DNA of 16,930 nucleotides from a bacterium UBP12_UBA5184 (GCA_002413145.1 DHWK01000117.1:10526-27455); one strand, 5' to 3'; counted from the stretch's first letter, positions 1 through 6,811 are shown. The notes: a model not told the origin generated them from the letters alone. Made by a program: numbers and translations.

Positions 1-51
1 CTTCGGTTCGCCCTTCTTTCTACGAGTTGTGGAAAGAAGGGCGAAACGAAG
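1..51. repeat. Long near-perfect inverted repeat (hairpin)
   Basis: Positions 1-20 and 32-51 are reverse complements at 19 of 20 positions (the single mismatch pairs position 6 with 46), around an 11-nt loop. The right arm includes GAAAGAAGGGCGAA. No T-run follows on either strand side that I can see, so it is not a classical intrinsic terminator. It lies 23 nt before the likely TTG start of the VOC gene, so it would sit in that gene's 5' leader or end an upstream transcript. The left edge of the window cuts the context. Confidence 0.8.
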
Positions 52-74
52 ACCTGACCCCAAGGAGGAACCAC

Positions 75-425
75 TTGGAACGGGTGATCGGGATCGGCGG
101 AGTGTTTTTCAAATCGACCGACGCGGACAAGTTACGGCAGTGGTACCAGAGCAACCTCGGCATCGACGTTGATCCGTCGTACGGGGGGGCGATGTTCGAC
201 GACACGGCGTGGTCGATTTTCCCATCGACGAACCACTACTTCGACCCGAGCACGAAGCCGTACATGATCAACTACCGCGTTCGCGATCTCGAGGCCATGC
301 TCGATCAGCTTCGACGTGCCGGCGCGACGATCGATCCAAAGATCGACGACACGGATTACGGCCGTTTCGGCTGGGCCATGGATCCGGAAGGAAACCGGAT
401 CGAGTTGTGGGAACCTAAACGGTAA
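75..425 (+). CDS. VOC-family (glyoxalase/bleomycin-resistance/dioxygenase fold) protein
   Basis: A small single-domain VOC protein of 116 residues. The N-terminus reads GIGGVFFKSTDADKLRQWYQ, the usual first beta strand and helix of the fold. The C-terminus has GRFGWAMDPEGNRIELWEP, where the glutamate before LWEP is the usual metal ligand. The substrate cannot be read from sequence; the family includes glyoxalases, dioxygenases and antibiotic-binding proteins. The frame is open back to a TTG at 27, but I prefer TTG at 75 because AAGGAGG at 62-68 is an excellent ribosome binding site 6 nt before it, and because the 27 start lies in the loop of the 1-51 hairpin. Its last 11 bases overlap the convergent metK gene. 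Confidence 0.8.
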   Translation: MERVIGIGGVFFKSTDADKLRQWYQSNLGIDVDPSYGGAMFDDTAWSIFPSTNHYFDPSTKPYMINYRVRDLEAMLDQLRRAGATIDPKIDDTDYGRFGWAMDPEGNRIELWEPKR

Positions 426-1626
426 CGGCTTCCGCTCCCACACCCGCGGCGGCGCGCAGCGCCTTCGCCTTGTCCGTCGCTTCCCACGTGAACTCCGGCT
501 CGGTGCGGCCGAAGTGGCCGTACGCCGCCGTCTTCTTGAAGATCGGCCGGCGAAGCTTGAGCGACTCGATGATGCCGCGCGGCGTCAACTGGAAGTGCTC
601 GCGAATCAGCGCCGAGATGCGCTGCGGATCGACGCGGCTCGTGCCGAACGTCTCGACGTAGATCGAGACCGGCTCGGCAACACCAATCGCGTACGCAAGC
701 TGAACCTCCCCCTCGTCCGCCACTCCGGAAGCCACGATGTTCTTGGCGATGTAGCGCGCCATGTAGCACGCCGAGCGATCCACCTTGGTCGGATCCTTCC
801 CGGAAAAGCTGCCGCCGCCATGTCTGCCGCGGCCGCCGTAGGTATCCACGATGATCTTGCGGCCGGTCAGACCGGTGTCGCCTTGCGGACCGCCGACCAC
901 GAATCGGCCGGTCGGATTGATGTGGAAGACCGTGTCTTTGTCGAGCAGCTCGGGCGGAACGGCTTTCTTGATGATGGATTCGGTCACGGCATCGTGGAGA
1001 TCGTGATTGCTGATGTCGGGCGAGTGCTGCGTGGAGATCACAATTGCGCTCGCCCGGATCGGACGCTTGCCTTCATATTCGATCGTCACCTGCGACTTTC
1101 CGTCGGGGCGCAGGAAATCGAGTTCATTCGACTTGCGAGCCTCGGCGAGCCGGCGAACGAGTTTGTGCGCAAGCGTGATCGGCAGCGGCATGAGTTCCGG
1201 CGTTTCGCGGCATGCGTAGCCGAACATCATCCCTTGATCGCCGGCGCCGGTGAGCTCGAAGTCGTCGTGGCCGTGGCCTTCCTTCACTTCGAGGGACTTG
1301 TCGACGCCGAGCGCGATGTCGGGCGATTGCTCGTCGATCGAAACCGAGACGCCACAGGTCTCGGCATCGAATCCGACGTTTGACTTGGTGTACCCGATAT
1401 CGTGAATGATCTTACGAACGACTTTCGGGATATCGATGTAGGTTTTCGTCGTCACCTGGCCGGCGATGTGGATCTGCCCGGTGATGGCAAACGTCTCGAC
1501 CGCGACCCGGCCGTATGGGTCGTCGGCAAGGATCGCGTCGAGGACGGCGTCCGAGACTTGATCGGCGATCTTGTCGGGATGTCCCTCGGTCACCGACTCG
1601 GAGGTAAACAAACGACGATAGGCCAT
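415..1626 (-). CDS. metK: S-adenosylmethionine synthetase (methionine adenosyltransferase)
   Basis: Makes S-adenosylmethionine from methionine and ATP in the cytosol. The protein is about 403 residues, normal for the bacterial family. Visible motifs are the N-terminal TSESVTEGHPDK (H16, D18), the GAGDQG methionine/ATP signature near residues 127-132, and the active-site loop GGGSFSGKDPTKVD near 270-283. I chose ATG at 1626, which gives the canonical MAYRRLFTSESV start two bases after the ahcY stop. An in-frame TTG at 1647 would add seven residues, but the AAGGGA there fits a ribosome binding site for 1626. It is the second gene of an ahcY-metK operon, so supply and recycling of the methyl donor are made together. 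The 3' end overlaps the VOC gene by 11 bp. Confidence 0.97.
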   Translation of the reverse strand: MAYRRLFTSESVTEGHPDKIADQVSDAVLDAILADDPYGRVAVETFAITGQIHIAGQVTTKTYIDIPKVVRKIIHDIGYTKSNVGFDAETCGVSVSIDEQSPDIALGVDKSLEVKEGHGHDDFELTGAGDQGMMFGYACRETPELMPLPITLAHKLVRRLAEARKSNELDFLRPDGKSQVTIEYEGKRPIRASAIVISTQHSPDISNHDLHDAVTESIIKKAVPPELLDKDTVFHINPTGRFVVGGPQGDTGLTGRKIIVDTYGGRGRHGGGSFSGKDPTKVDRSACYMARYIAKNIVASGVADEGEVQLAYAIGVAEPVSIYVETFGTSRVDPQRISALIREHFQLTPRGIIESLKLRRPIFKKTAAYGHFGRTEPEFTWEATDKAKALRAAAGVGAEAVTV

Positions 1627-1628
1627 GA

Positions 1629-2903
1629 TTACGTCCCTTCGCTCCAAGAGACCATGTACTTCACTTGTTCCGGCGTGAGCGTGTCGATCTTGATGCCGAG
1701 GGCCGCGAGCTTGAGACGCGCGACCTCTTCGTCGATCGCTTCGGGTACCGGGTAGACCTTCTTCTGCAACTCGCCATGGTGCTTCGCGAGATGCGCCGCC
1801 GCGAGCGCTTGATTGGCAAACGACATATCCATCACGGCCGGCGGGTGCCCCTCGGCGGCCGCGAGATTGATCAAGCGGCCCTCGGCAAGGATGCGAACTT
1901 CGCGGCCGTCCTTCATCTTATAGGACTCGACGAAGGGACGCGGCTTCACTTTCGAAACCGCCATCTTCTCGAGCGCATCGAGGTCGAGTTCGTCGTTGAA
2001 ATGGCCCGAGTTACAAACGATGGCGCCGTCTTTCATGAGCGCGAAGTGCTCGGCGCCGATCACGTGATAGTTTCCGGTGACCGTCACGAAGACATCGCCG
2101 ATCTTCGCCGCCTCCCGCATCGGCAGGACGGAGAAACCATCCATCGCCGCCTCGAGCGCCTTGCGCGGATCGATCTCGGTCACAACCACGTGCGCCCCAA
2201 GGCCCTTGGCGCGTGAGGCGACGCCCCGACCGCACCAGCCGTAGCCGACGACTACGAGCGCGTGGCCCGCGAGCAGGACGTTGGTCGCACGGATGATCCC
2301 GTCGATCGTCGATTGGCCGGTCCCATAGCGGTTGTCGAACATATGCTTGGTCAACGCATCGTTGACGGCGATAACCGGGTACGGCAGAACGCCGTCCTTC
2401 TCCATCGCGTGCAGACGGATCACGCCGGTGGTCGTCTCCTCACAGCCGCCGATCATCTCGGCCAACTGCTCGCGATGCTTGTTGTAGAGCGTCGTGACGA
2501 GATCGCAGCCGTCGTCCATGGTCATATGCGGCCGGCTCGCGATCACCGACTCGATGTGCCGGTAGTAGGTCGCGTGATCCTCGCCCTTGATGGCGTAGGT
2601 TGGAATGGAGAAATGAACCGAGAGGGCCGCCGCGACATCGTCCTGGGTCGATAGCGGGTTCGAGGCGCAGAGCGAAACCTCGGCGCCTCCGGCCTGCAAG
2701 GCCAGCGCGAGGTTCGCCGTCTCGGTCGTGACGTGCAAACAGCCGCCGATTCTCACGCCGGCGAGCGGTTTTTCTTTGGCAAAACGCTCGCGAATCTGCG
2801 CGAGCACGGGCATAAAACTGGCGGACCACAAGATGCGCGAGCGTCCGGCGTCGGCGAGGCTAAGGTCTTTGACGTCCCCCAGGGGTCGATCGATCAATTG
2901 CAA
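1629..2903 (-). CDS. ahcY: Adenosylhomocysteinase (S-adenosylhomocysteine hydrolase)
   Basis: Splits S-adenosylhomocysteine reversibly into adenosine and homocysteine with a bound NAD, relieving product inhibition of methyltransferases. At 424 residues it resembles the shorter forms of the family, and it ends in SWSEGT without the lysine/tyrosine tail of eukaryotic enzymes. Visible motifs are HVTTETA (57-63), SNPLSTQDD (81-89), EETTTGVIRL (155-164), DNRYGTGQS (190-198) and the Rossmann NAD loop GYGWCGRG (220-227). The start is TTG at 2903, supported by GGGAG at 2915-2911 seven bases upstream. A second in-frame TTG at 2897 is possible. It leads the ahcY-metK operon and has a leader with inverted repeats, annotated separately. 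Confidence 0.96.
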   Translation of the reverse strand: MQLIDRPLGDVKDLSLADAGRSRILWSASFMPVLAQIRERFAKEKPLAGVRIGGCLHVTTETANLALALQAGGAEVSLCASNPLSTQDDVAAALSVHFSIPTYAIKGEDHATYYRHIESVIASRPHMTMDDGCDLVTTLYNKHREQLAEMIGGCEETTTGVIRLHAMEKDGVLPYPVIAVNDALTKHMFDNRYGTGQSTIDGIIRATNVLLAGHALVVVGYGWCGRGVASRAKGLGAHVVVTEIDPRKALEAAMDGFSVLPMREAAKIGDVFVTVTGNYHVIGAEHFALMKDGAIVCNSGHFNDELDLDALEKMAVSKVKPRPFVESYKMKDGREVRILAEGRLINLAAAEGHPPAVMDMSFANQALAAAHLAKHHGELQKKVYPVPEAIDEEVARLKLAALGIKIDTLTPEQVKYMVSWSEGT

Positions 2904-2949
2904 TGCAAAGCTCCCAAGACAGGTGTGTCTGCGTTCGCCGATCTTTGCA
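2898..2949 (-). promoter_or_regulatory. Inverted-repeat leader of ahcY (candidate structured 5' UTR)
   Basis: On the minus strand, TGCAAAG (2949-2943) can pair with CTTTGCA (2910-2904), which touches the TTG start. Between them AGACA-CACC-TGTCT (2930-2917) forms a perfect small hairpin, leaving the GGGAG ribosome binding site unpaired. The start codon also lies in the palindrome TTGCAATGCAA (2898-2908). This does not look like the known SAH or SAM riboswitches, so the regulatory role is inference. Confidence 0.3.
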
Positions 2950-2983
2950 ACAATCTAAAGCGACCGAGCACGGGTTCTTCGCG

Positions 2984-3008
2984 CCGGCCGGGCTTCGCCC
3001 CCGGTCGG
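2984..3008 (+). repeat. GC-rich hairpin in the divergent ahcY / cyclodeaminase gap
   Basis: CCGGCCGGG (2984-2992) pairs with CCCGGTCGG (3000-3008) over nine positions including one G-U, around a 7-nt loop CTTCGCC. No T-run follows. It may be a leader hairpin of the plus-strand cyclodeaminase-fur operon or an attenuator-like element; nothing more can be said from sequence. Confidence 0.4.
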
Positions 3009-3020
3009 ACCTGTGGGGGG

Positions 3021-3047
3021 GCCTCATTTGCAGAAGCAAAATGAGGC
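3021..3047 (+). promoter_or_regulatory. Hairpin containing the ribosome binding site of the cyclodeaminase gene
   Basis: GCCTCATTTGC (3021-3031) is complementary to GCAAAATGAGGC (3036-3047) except for one bulged A, with loop AGAA. The GAGG at 3043-3046, the only good ribosome binding site for the ATG at 3052, lies entirely in the right arm. When folded, the site would be masked. Pairing is seen directly; translational control is inferred. Confidence 0.5.
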
Positions 3048-3051
3048 TGCG

Positions 3052-3660
3052 ATGGACTTACAAGCGTACCTGGAAGAGCTCGCGTCGTCTCGGGCGACGC
3101 CGGGCGGCGGAAGCGCTGCGACGATTGTCGGAGCGCTCGGCGCCGCGCTCGTCGCGATGGTCGGACGCATCACGCGCGATAGCCCGCGCCACACCGGGGT
3201 GCGCGAGCATGCCTCGGCGCTCGTCGCTCGCGCCGACGAGCTGAGCGCGCAGTTGAGCTCGAACCGTCTCGCCGACGAGCTGGCCTTCGGCGCCGTGATG
3301 GACGCGCTCGCGCTGCCGAAGACGACCGAGGACGAGAAGCACGAACGGGCCGCTCGCTTGCAGCGCGCGCTCGCCGGCGCGGCGCTGGTGCCGCTGCACT
3401 CGGCCGAACTCGCGCGCGACGTCCTCGCGCTCGCGCTCGACGCGCTCGAACTCGGCAACCGGCACCTTACGAGCGACGCCGGCTGCGCCGCCGAGTTTGG
3501 GGCGGCTGCGCTGCGCGGGGCCGTCTACAACGTTCGCGCCAATCATCCGACCCTGCGCGATCGCGAACTCGTCGGGCGCCAAGAAGCGCAACTGGTCGCG
3601 CTCGAAGACGAGGCCGAACTCTTGTTGCGTAGCGCGCGCGCGAGCGCGCGGGCGTCATGA
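3052..3660 (+). CDS. Cyclodeaminase / methenyl-THF cyclohydrolase-like protein (FTCD C-domain, FchA type)
   Basis: A stand-alone all-helical protein of 202 residues of the formiminotransferase-cyclodeaminase C-domain family. Members deaminate formimino-tetrahydrofolate or hydrolyse methenyl-tetrahydrofolate in one-carbon metabolism. The N-terminus shows the family signature TPGGGSAATIVGALGAALV (about residues 16-34), followed by DELAFGAVMDALALPK, matching the conserved helix before the folate site. The C-terminal third is alanine/arginine-rich and ends in a run of Arg-Ala-Ser. I use ATG 3052 rather than the open frame from 3013, because the homologous region starts there and GAGG lies 5 nt upstream. 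The stop overlaps the fur-family start as ATGA (3657-3660), so the two genes are probably translationally coupled. The exact substrate is uncertain. Confidence 0.85.
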   Translation: MDLQAYLEELASSRATPGGGSAATIVGALGAALVAMVGRITRDSPRHTGVREHASALVARADELSAQLSSNRLADELAFGAVMDALALPKTTEDEKHERAARLQRALAGAALVPLHSAELARDVLALALDALELGNRHLTSDAGCAAEFGAAALRGAVYNVRANHPTLRDRELVGRQEAQLVALEDEAELLLRSARASARAS

Positions 3661-4058
3661 CCTCGCCCAAGCCGGGCCGCGTCTTGTACGCGACCGCCGC
3701 CCGCCGCGCGATCCTCGAACTGCTCAAACGCGAGCAGCGCTACCTCACGGCCGGCTCGATCTATTTGCTTTTAAAAGACGCAAACCCGAAACTCGCGCTT
3801 TCGACCGTCTACCGAACGCTCGAACTCCTTGAATCTCTCGGAACGGTCTCGGGCCGCAGTGAAGCGTCCGGCGAATCGAGCTACGTCCATTGCAGTGACG
3901 AGCACCACCATCACGCGCTCTGCACGGTATGCGGCCACGTCGACGACGTCGATTGCGCGGCGATGGAGCAATTCAAAGCAACCTTGCTGGCCAAACAATC
4001 GTTTCTGCTCGACGAACATTCCGTCGAATTCTACGGCCGCTGCGCAGACTGCCGCTAA
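3657..4058 (+). CDS. Fur-family metal-responsive transcriptional regulator
   Basis: A 133-residue Fur/Zur/PerR-type repressor. The winged helix spans about residues 8-80, with the recognition region LALSTVYRTLELLESLG (46-62). The metal-sensing dimerisation part has HHHH (83-86), and two CxxC pairs (C89/C92 and C129/C132) for structural zinc. Sequence alone does not decide between iron, zinc and peroxide sensing. The early HHHHALC and the second CxxC fit ordinary Fur/Zur/PerR proteins. The gene is coupled by ATGA to the cyclodeaminase, an unusual partner for such a regulator. Its stop TAA interlocks with the stop of the convergent PHP gene. I saw no clear Fur box in the gap upstream of 3052. 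Confidence 0.92.
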   Translation: MTSPKPGRVLYATAARRAILELLKREQRYLTAGSIYLLLKDANPKLALSTVYRTLELLESLGTVSGRSEASGESSYVHCSDEHHHHALCTVCGHVDDVDCAAMEQFKATLLAKQSFLLDEHSVEFYGRCADCR

Positions 4059-4879
4059 AACAGAAGGTCCAAGAACGGCCAAATGTCGTCGGCGTCGACA
4101 TCCATACCGACGCCGCGGGCGTTCCAGCGCGAATCGTGAAAATCAGAACCGGCGGTCATCACGAGCCCGTGGTGACTTGCGATTTCGCGGAAGCGCGCAA
4201 CTTGCGCGTCGGTATGCGTCGGATAAAAGACTTCCAAGCCGGCGATGCCGCCCTCGACCAGTTCGTCGATGAGCTTGAGATCCTTCAATCTGCCGGGATG
4301 GGCGAGAACCGCGACGCCGCCCGCGCGCGCGATCGCCGCCACGGCATCGTGCGGCCGAATGTGGTGCGACGGAACGTAGCCGATTCTTCCGGGTGAGAGA
4401 TAGTTGCGGAACGCGGCCTCGATGCTGCTGGCGATGCCCGAGCGCACGAGCGCCCTGGCGACGTGAGGACGGCCGAGCGGCGCGTCGGCGCCTGCCTCGG
4501 CCCGCACCATGTCGTAGTCGACCGCGTGTCCGCCGCGCGCGAGAGCAGCGATCATCCGGCGGGCGCGCTCTTCACGCGAGGTGCGATTCTGCTCGAGCAA
4601 CGCGTCGAGTTCGCGCCGCCCGAACGAGAAACCGTAGCCTAAAACGTGGACCTCGTTGCCGCGATACGTCGTATTGATCTCGATGCCGCTGACGAGTCGC
4701 GCGGGCGGGATCTCGGCGGCCGCGGTGCCGCCGGGAGCGAGCGTTTCGTAAGCGGCGAGCGTATCGTGATCGGTGACGGAGAAGACCTCGACGCGGCGCG
4801 CCTTCATCGCAGCGAGGAGTTCGGCCGGCGAGTACGTTCCGTCGCTCGCGACCGTGTGACAGTGAAAATCGACGACCAC
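4055..4879 (-). CDS. PHP-domain phosphoesterase (TrpH / nucleoside-bisphosphatase type)
   Basis: A 274-residue metal-dependent phosphoesterase of the PHP superfamily, the group containing E. coli RNase AM/YciV and 3',5'-nucleoside bisphosphate phosphatases. Visible metal-binding motifs in order are DFHCHTVASDGTYSP (4-18), SVTDHDT, SGIEINT, HVLGYG, VAVLAHPGR and the C-terminal AGSDFHD. Together they give the complete trinuclear metal site, so the enzyme should be active. Likely substrates are short RNA ends or 3'-phosphoadenosine-type nucleotides; this is family knowledge. The start is GTG at 4879, 17 bp after the stop of the upstream gene, without an obvious ribosome binding site, suggesting translation linked to that gene. 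The 3' end overlaps the convergent fur-family gene by 4 bp. Confidence 0.9.
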   Translation of the reverse strand: MVVDFHCHTVASDGTYSPAELLAAMKARRVEVFSVTDHDTLAAYETLAPGGTAAAEIPPARLVSGIEINTTYRGNEVHVLGYGFSFGRRELDALLEQNRTSREERARRMIAALARGGHAVDYDMVRAEAGADAPLGRPHVARALVRSGIASSIEAAFRNYLSPGRIGYVPSHHIRPHDAVAAIARAGGVAVLAHPGRLKDLKLIDELVEGGIAGLEVFYPTHTDAQVARFREIASHHGLVMTAGSDFHDSRWNARGVGMDVDADDIWPFLDLLF

Positions 4880-4896
4880 AGATGGGTAGTGTGACG

Positions 4897-5460
4897 CTAG
4901 CGGCGGCGCGCCTTCGCTTTTTTCCGGGCGGGGACGAAATACACCATCGCGCCTTGTTCTTCGCGGAAGCCGACCAGGCTGCGTTGCTGCACGGGATCGC
5001 GGAGCGCTTCGAGCGCGAACTCGACCAGATCGTCGGCGGCGGCCGGGTCCTCCTCGAGTGCTTCGTCGACGACGGCGCTCGGGCTCTTGATCAGCGCGTC
5101 CCCGAAACGCTGGGCGAAGAGCGCGGTGAGCATCTGCAGTTCCTCGCGCGTCACCGAACGCACGTCGCGCGTCACGCGGACGAACGTCACCCCGTCGTCT
5201 GATTCGGCGCTGATGTCGAGACGCTCGTACTGGGCCGCAAGCAACTCGCTGAACGATTCGACGTGTTCGACGACCAGCTCGCGCAACGCATTCTGGGCAG
5301 TCTTGTCGAGCCGCTTACGCACCGCAAACGACAGCGTCAGCGTCCCCTGCGCGGGGTGCGATCCCAGCGACGCTACCTCTGGGAAGCGTTCGAGCAAAGC
5401 GACGATGAGGCCGACCGCATCGGCGTTCTCACTGGGGGCTCGGGATTTGGGGGTCGTCAT
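4897..5460 (-). CDS. Hypothetical protein, unrecognised
   Basis: A soluble 187-residue protein with no signal peptide, membrane segment, cysteine cluster or known catalytic motif that I recognise. The N-terminal 15 residues are probably disordered. A mixed alpha/beta middle part follows (about 35-120, with alternating strands such as TLTLSFAV and VTFVRVTRDV), then an acidic stretch EEDPAAADD and a basic tail of lysines and arginines. It starts at ATG 5460 with GAGG about 5 nt upstream and is followed 17 bp later by the PHP phosphoesterase, so the two likely form one operon. The acidic-to-basic tail could suggest RNA or ribosome contact, but that is speculation. Codon use matches the neighbours and supports a real gene. 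Confidence 0.75.
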   Translation of the reverse strand: MTTPKSRAPSENADAVGLIVALLERFPEVASLGSHPAQGTLTLSFAVRKRLDKTAQNALRELVVEHVESFSELLAAQYERLDISAESDDGVTFVRVTRDVRSVTREELQMLTALFAQRFGDALIKSPSAVVDEALEEDPAAADDLVEFALEALRDPVQQRSLVGFREEQGAMVYFVPARKKAKARRR

Positions 5461-5481
5461 AAGGCCTCAGGAATCGGCAAG

Positions 5482-5499
5482 GGGGCACAATCGTTGCAT
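5482..5499 (+). promoter_or_regulatory. Possible sigma-54 type -24/-12 promoter
   Basis: GGCAC at 5484-5488 and TTGCA at 5494-5498 place GG and GC exactly ten bases apart, as in the sigma-54 consensus TGGCAC-N5-TTGCA; the T before GG is replaced by G. It points toward the sigma-factor operon. I cannot check for an rpoN gene or an enhancer-binding protein, and GC-rich sequence gives such matches by chance. Confidence 0.25.
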
Positions 5500-5506
5500 C
5501 CCGGTA

Positions 5507-5522
5507 TGCCAGCACCCTGGCA
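5507..5522 (+). promoter_or_regulatory. Perfect dyad TGCCAG-N4-CTGGCA upstream of the ECF sigma operon
   Basis: A perfect 6-bp inverted repeat with loop CACC lies between two divergent genes, about 185 nt before the sigma factor start. It could be an operator for a dimeric regulator or a short RNA hairpin. If the sigma-54-like site upstream is real, transcription would begin within this dyad. Confidence 0.35.
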
Positions 5523-5567
5523 CAGTCGGACGCGTCCCATATCCTGGGAGGTACCCACGGGAGCGAA

Positions 5568-5672
5568 GTGACCGGCGCAACCGCCGCGGCGCTCGCCTTG
5601 CTGCTCGTTGCCGGCGTCCGCTGGCCGCCTTCGGCCGCTCCAAGGCGGCTGACGCGCGCCGTCGCGTTTTAG
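5568..5672 (+). CDS. Possible small hydrophobic leader protein (34 aa)
   Basis: A GTG-initiated frame of 34 residues in the gap before the sigma factor, preceded by GGGAG at 5559-5563, four bases from the start. The product begins with a hydrophobic alanine/leucine stretch (ATAAALALLLVAGV), then has a proline and a basic tail, like a short membrane peptide. It ends 33 nt before the sigma-factor ATG and on the same strand. GC-rich sequence easily makes such frames, so this is tentative; the alternative is a plain untranslated leader. Confidence 0.3.
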   Translation: MTGATAAALALLLVAGVRWPPSAAPRRLTRAVAF

Positions 5673-5705
5673 GGGGACGGCGCGGGGGCGGCGAAGGTCC
5701 GAGCG

Positions 5706-6272
5706 ATGGCGTCGAGGGCCCCCTTGGGGCAGCCCACCCCCGAGCAAACGGCCTTCCTCGAACGGGCGATGGGCCAGTACGGTAAGGCGACCTATAACTT
5801 CGCCTACCGGCTAACCGGCAACGAAAGCGACGCCAGGGATCTCACGCAAGAGGCCTTTATTCGGGTCTTCAAGGCCTGGCGCTCGTTCCAGCCGGGCACC
5901 AGCTTCCTTTCGTGGATCTACCGGATCCTGACCAATCTGTACCGGGATGAACTTCGGAGGCGAAAAGGACGTTTCCAGGAGGAGCTCCCTGAAGACAACG
6001 CCCCCCAGGAGTTTGCCGGGCAGCGGCCGATGGCCGTAACCCCAATCGAGGACTACGTCGAGCGGCAGCTCAGCGAACCCCTCTCCCGGGCCCTGGCCCA
6101 ACTTTCGGCGGAGCAGAGACAAGTCGTGGTTCTTGCGGACATTGAGGAGTACAGTTATCAGGAGATCGCCGAAATCATGGGATGTTCGATCGGGACCGTG
6201 CGGTCGAGACTGCACCGCGCCCGCGCGCTCCTCCGGCGACTCGTCGAACGCGCACAGAAACCAACATCATGA
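5706..6272 (+). CDS. ECF-type RNA polymerase sigma factor (RpoE/SigW group)
   Basis: A 188-residue alternative sigma factor with only regions 2 and 4, as expected for group IV. Region 2 spans about 15-82, with YNFAYRLTGNESDARDLTQEAFIRVFKAW for core binding and SWIYRILTNLYRDELRRRK for -10 recognition. After a linker, region 4 (about 119-180) has LSAEQRQVVVLADIEEYSYQEIAEIMGCSIGTVRSRLHRAR, a clear helix-turn-helix for the -35 element. It begins at ATG 5706 after AAGG. Its TGA stop overlaps the anti-sigma start as ATGA (6269-6272), so the regulator and its inhibitor are made in linked amounts. The arrangement with an anti-sigma factor and an RseB-like sensor points to envelope stress control. I found no convincing ECF autoregulatory promoter upstream. 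Confidence 0.95.
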   Translation: MASRAPLGQPTPEQTAFLERAMGQYGKATYNFAYRLTGNESDARDLTQEAFIRVFKAWRSFQPGTSFLSWIYRILTNLYRDELRRRKGRFQEELPEDNAPQEFAGQRPMAVTPIEDYVERQLSEPLSRALAQLSAEQRQVVVLADIEEYSYQEIAEIMGCSIGTVRSRLHRARALLRRLVERAQKPTS

Positions 6273-6811
6273 GTGAACATCTACATAACGCCCTGCTGAT
6301 CGACTACCTTCGGCGCGAACTTCCGCCGGAGGATGATGCGCTGGTGCTCGCCCATCTCGAAAAGTGCCCGGCCTGCCGGCGCGAGTACGAGATCGAAATC
6401 TCGCTCAGCGAGTCTCTGCGCACCGCCGCGGCACGCGAGGAACTCGAGTTCCCATCGATGATCGCGGCGCGCGTCTGGGAAGAGATCCGCAGCGCTCGCC
6501 CGAGCCCGCTGGCGCAGTTCGTCGCCTTCTTCCGCCCGGCCGTCGCCGTCCCGCTGGTCGCCGCGGCTGCAGTCGCCGCCTTCTTCTTTGCGATGCCGCT
6601 GACCGGACACGAGAGCTCGCCGAAGATCAACGCGGCCTACTACCTCGAGGCACACGCTGCTCTCCAAGCTCAAAACCCGCTCGACGAACGCGGTCCGGCG
6701 GCTGTCCAGTTGATCGAGGTCGCCGCGCAGGATACGTCCGCGCCGACCGAACTCGCTGACGACGTCAACGTCGGATTGGCAGCCCCCAGCGCGTTCGATG
6801 CCGTTCGCTAA
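6269..6811 (+). CDS. Zinc-finger membrane anti-sigma factor
   Basis: A 180-residue single-pass membrane protein that should hold the preceding sigma factor inactive. The cytoplasmic N-terminus has the zf-HC2/ZAS motif H29-x3-C33-x2-C36 (HLEKCPAC). One membrane helix spans about 90-111 (AVAVPLVAAAAVAAFFFAMPL). The remaining 70 residues would be extracytoplasmic and available to a sensor or protease. The frame is open further upstream to 6182, but ATG 6269 is the natural start because it overlaps the sigma-factor stop as ATGA and gives a normal anti-sigma N-terminus. The 3' end overlaps the next gene by 14 nt. Release of sigma probably requires regulated proteolysis, as in the RseA family; the sequence does not show which protease. 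Confidence 0.88.
   Translation: MSEHLHNALLIDYLRRELPPEDDALVLAHLEKCPACRREYEIEISLSESLRTAAAREELEFPSMIAARVWEEIRSARPSPLAQFVAFFRPAVAVPLVAAAAVAAFFFAMPLTGHESSPKINAAYYLEAHAALQAQNPLDERGPAAVQLIEVAAQDTSAPTELADDVNVGLAAPSAFDAVR

Noticed and set aside
316..1383. Long plus-strand open frame opposite metK
   Set aside because: Arginine-rich shadow of a GC-rich gene; the minus strand encodes a full MetK with all motifs.
2904..3051. SAH riboswitch or Fur box in the ahcY/cyclodeaminase gap
   Set aside because: Neither the SAH riboswitch consensus core nor a recognisable Fur/Zur/PerR palindrome could be found by eye.
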